From positions 1 to 14,818 of the forward strand of contig CALBSU010000308.1 in the NCBI GenBank assembly GCA_937967285.1: a stretch of 14,818 nucleotides of DNA, given 5' to 3'. The position numbers were made by a program, and so were the translations under genes. Below are positions 14,783 to 14,818 of this stretch, piece after piece. The DNA comes from an uncultured Acidobacteriota bacterium. Lineage in GTDB: Bacteria > Acidobacteriota > Blastocatellia > RBC074. Each line of letters begins with the position of its first letter. Position 1 is the stretch's first letter. The notes under the pieces are model-generated. The model searched no databases, was not told the DNA's origin, and was given only the letters and a program-made list of their open reading frames with translations.

Positions 14783-14818
<36 letters not shown>

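Overview
The window is a gene-dense stretch of a GC-rich, Gram-negative-type bacterial chromosome. Several traits point to Acidobacteriota, perhaps Blastocatellia-like: a 2-oxoacid dehydrogenase E1 with alpha and beta subunits fused in one chain, a secreted bacillopeptidase F-like protease ending in a BACON and a carboxypeptidase-regulatory-like domain, a membrane-anchored spermidine synthase-like protein, and purine-rich heptameric intergenic repeats. This placement is an inference from gene style, not from a marker gene. No rRNA, tRNA, CRISPR array, insertion sequence or phage gene was seen.

Left block (1-5644, minus strand). Read in transcription order it holds a NUDT15-like Nudix hydrolase, a MogA/MoaB-type molybdopterin adenylyltransferase, an exported M48 zinc metalloprotease, a large exported DUF4127 protein, and a double-SIS amino-sugar-phosphate protein cut by the window edge. 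Gaps from mogA onward are short, so mogA-M48-DUF4127-SIS may be one transcript. The most unusual gene is the DUF4127 protein (1067-3643). Its C-terminal half reads as a shortened GH84-type beta-N-acetylglucosaminidase fold in which the catalytic Asp-Asp pair is replaced. Together with the SIS gene this suggests a role in amino-sugar or envelope metabolism.

Middle block (5645-10668, plus strand). A 344-base gap with a 7-1-7 palindrome and an 11-bp tandem duplication precedes the membrane spermidine synthase-like gene. Next comes a 99-base gap made largely of two opposed arrays of a heptamer (GTAGAAA type) that can fold into a long stem. The second arm runs almost to the start codon of the secreted S8 protease, leaving it no Shine-Dalgarno sequence. 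A Sua5/YrdC threonylcarbamoyl-AMP synthase follows six bases after the protease.

Right block (10674-14818). ctaB (heme O synthase), an RNase HI and a pterin-4a-carbinolamine dehydratase lie on the minus strand, with the dehydratase and RNase HI genes overlapping by four bases. A 224-base divergent gap with a promoter candidate leads to the fused E1 gene on the plus strand. The window ends in the start of a second, GCCAAG-type short repeat.

Most genes are ordinary housekeeping or secreted functions. The observations most worth following are the DUF4127/GH84-like pseudoenzyme and the inverted heptamer array.
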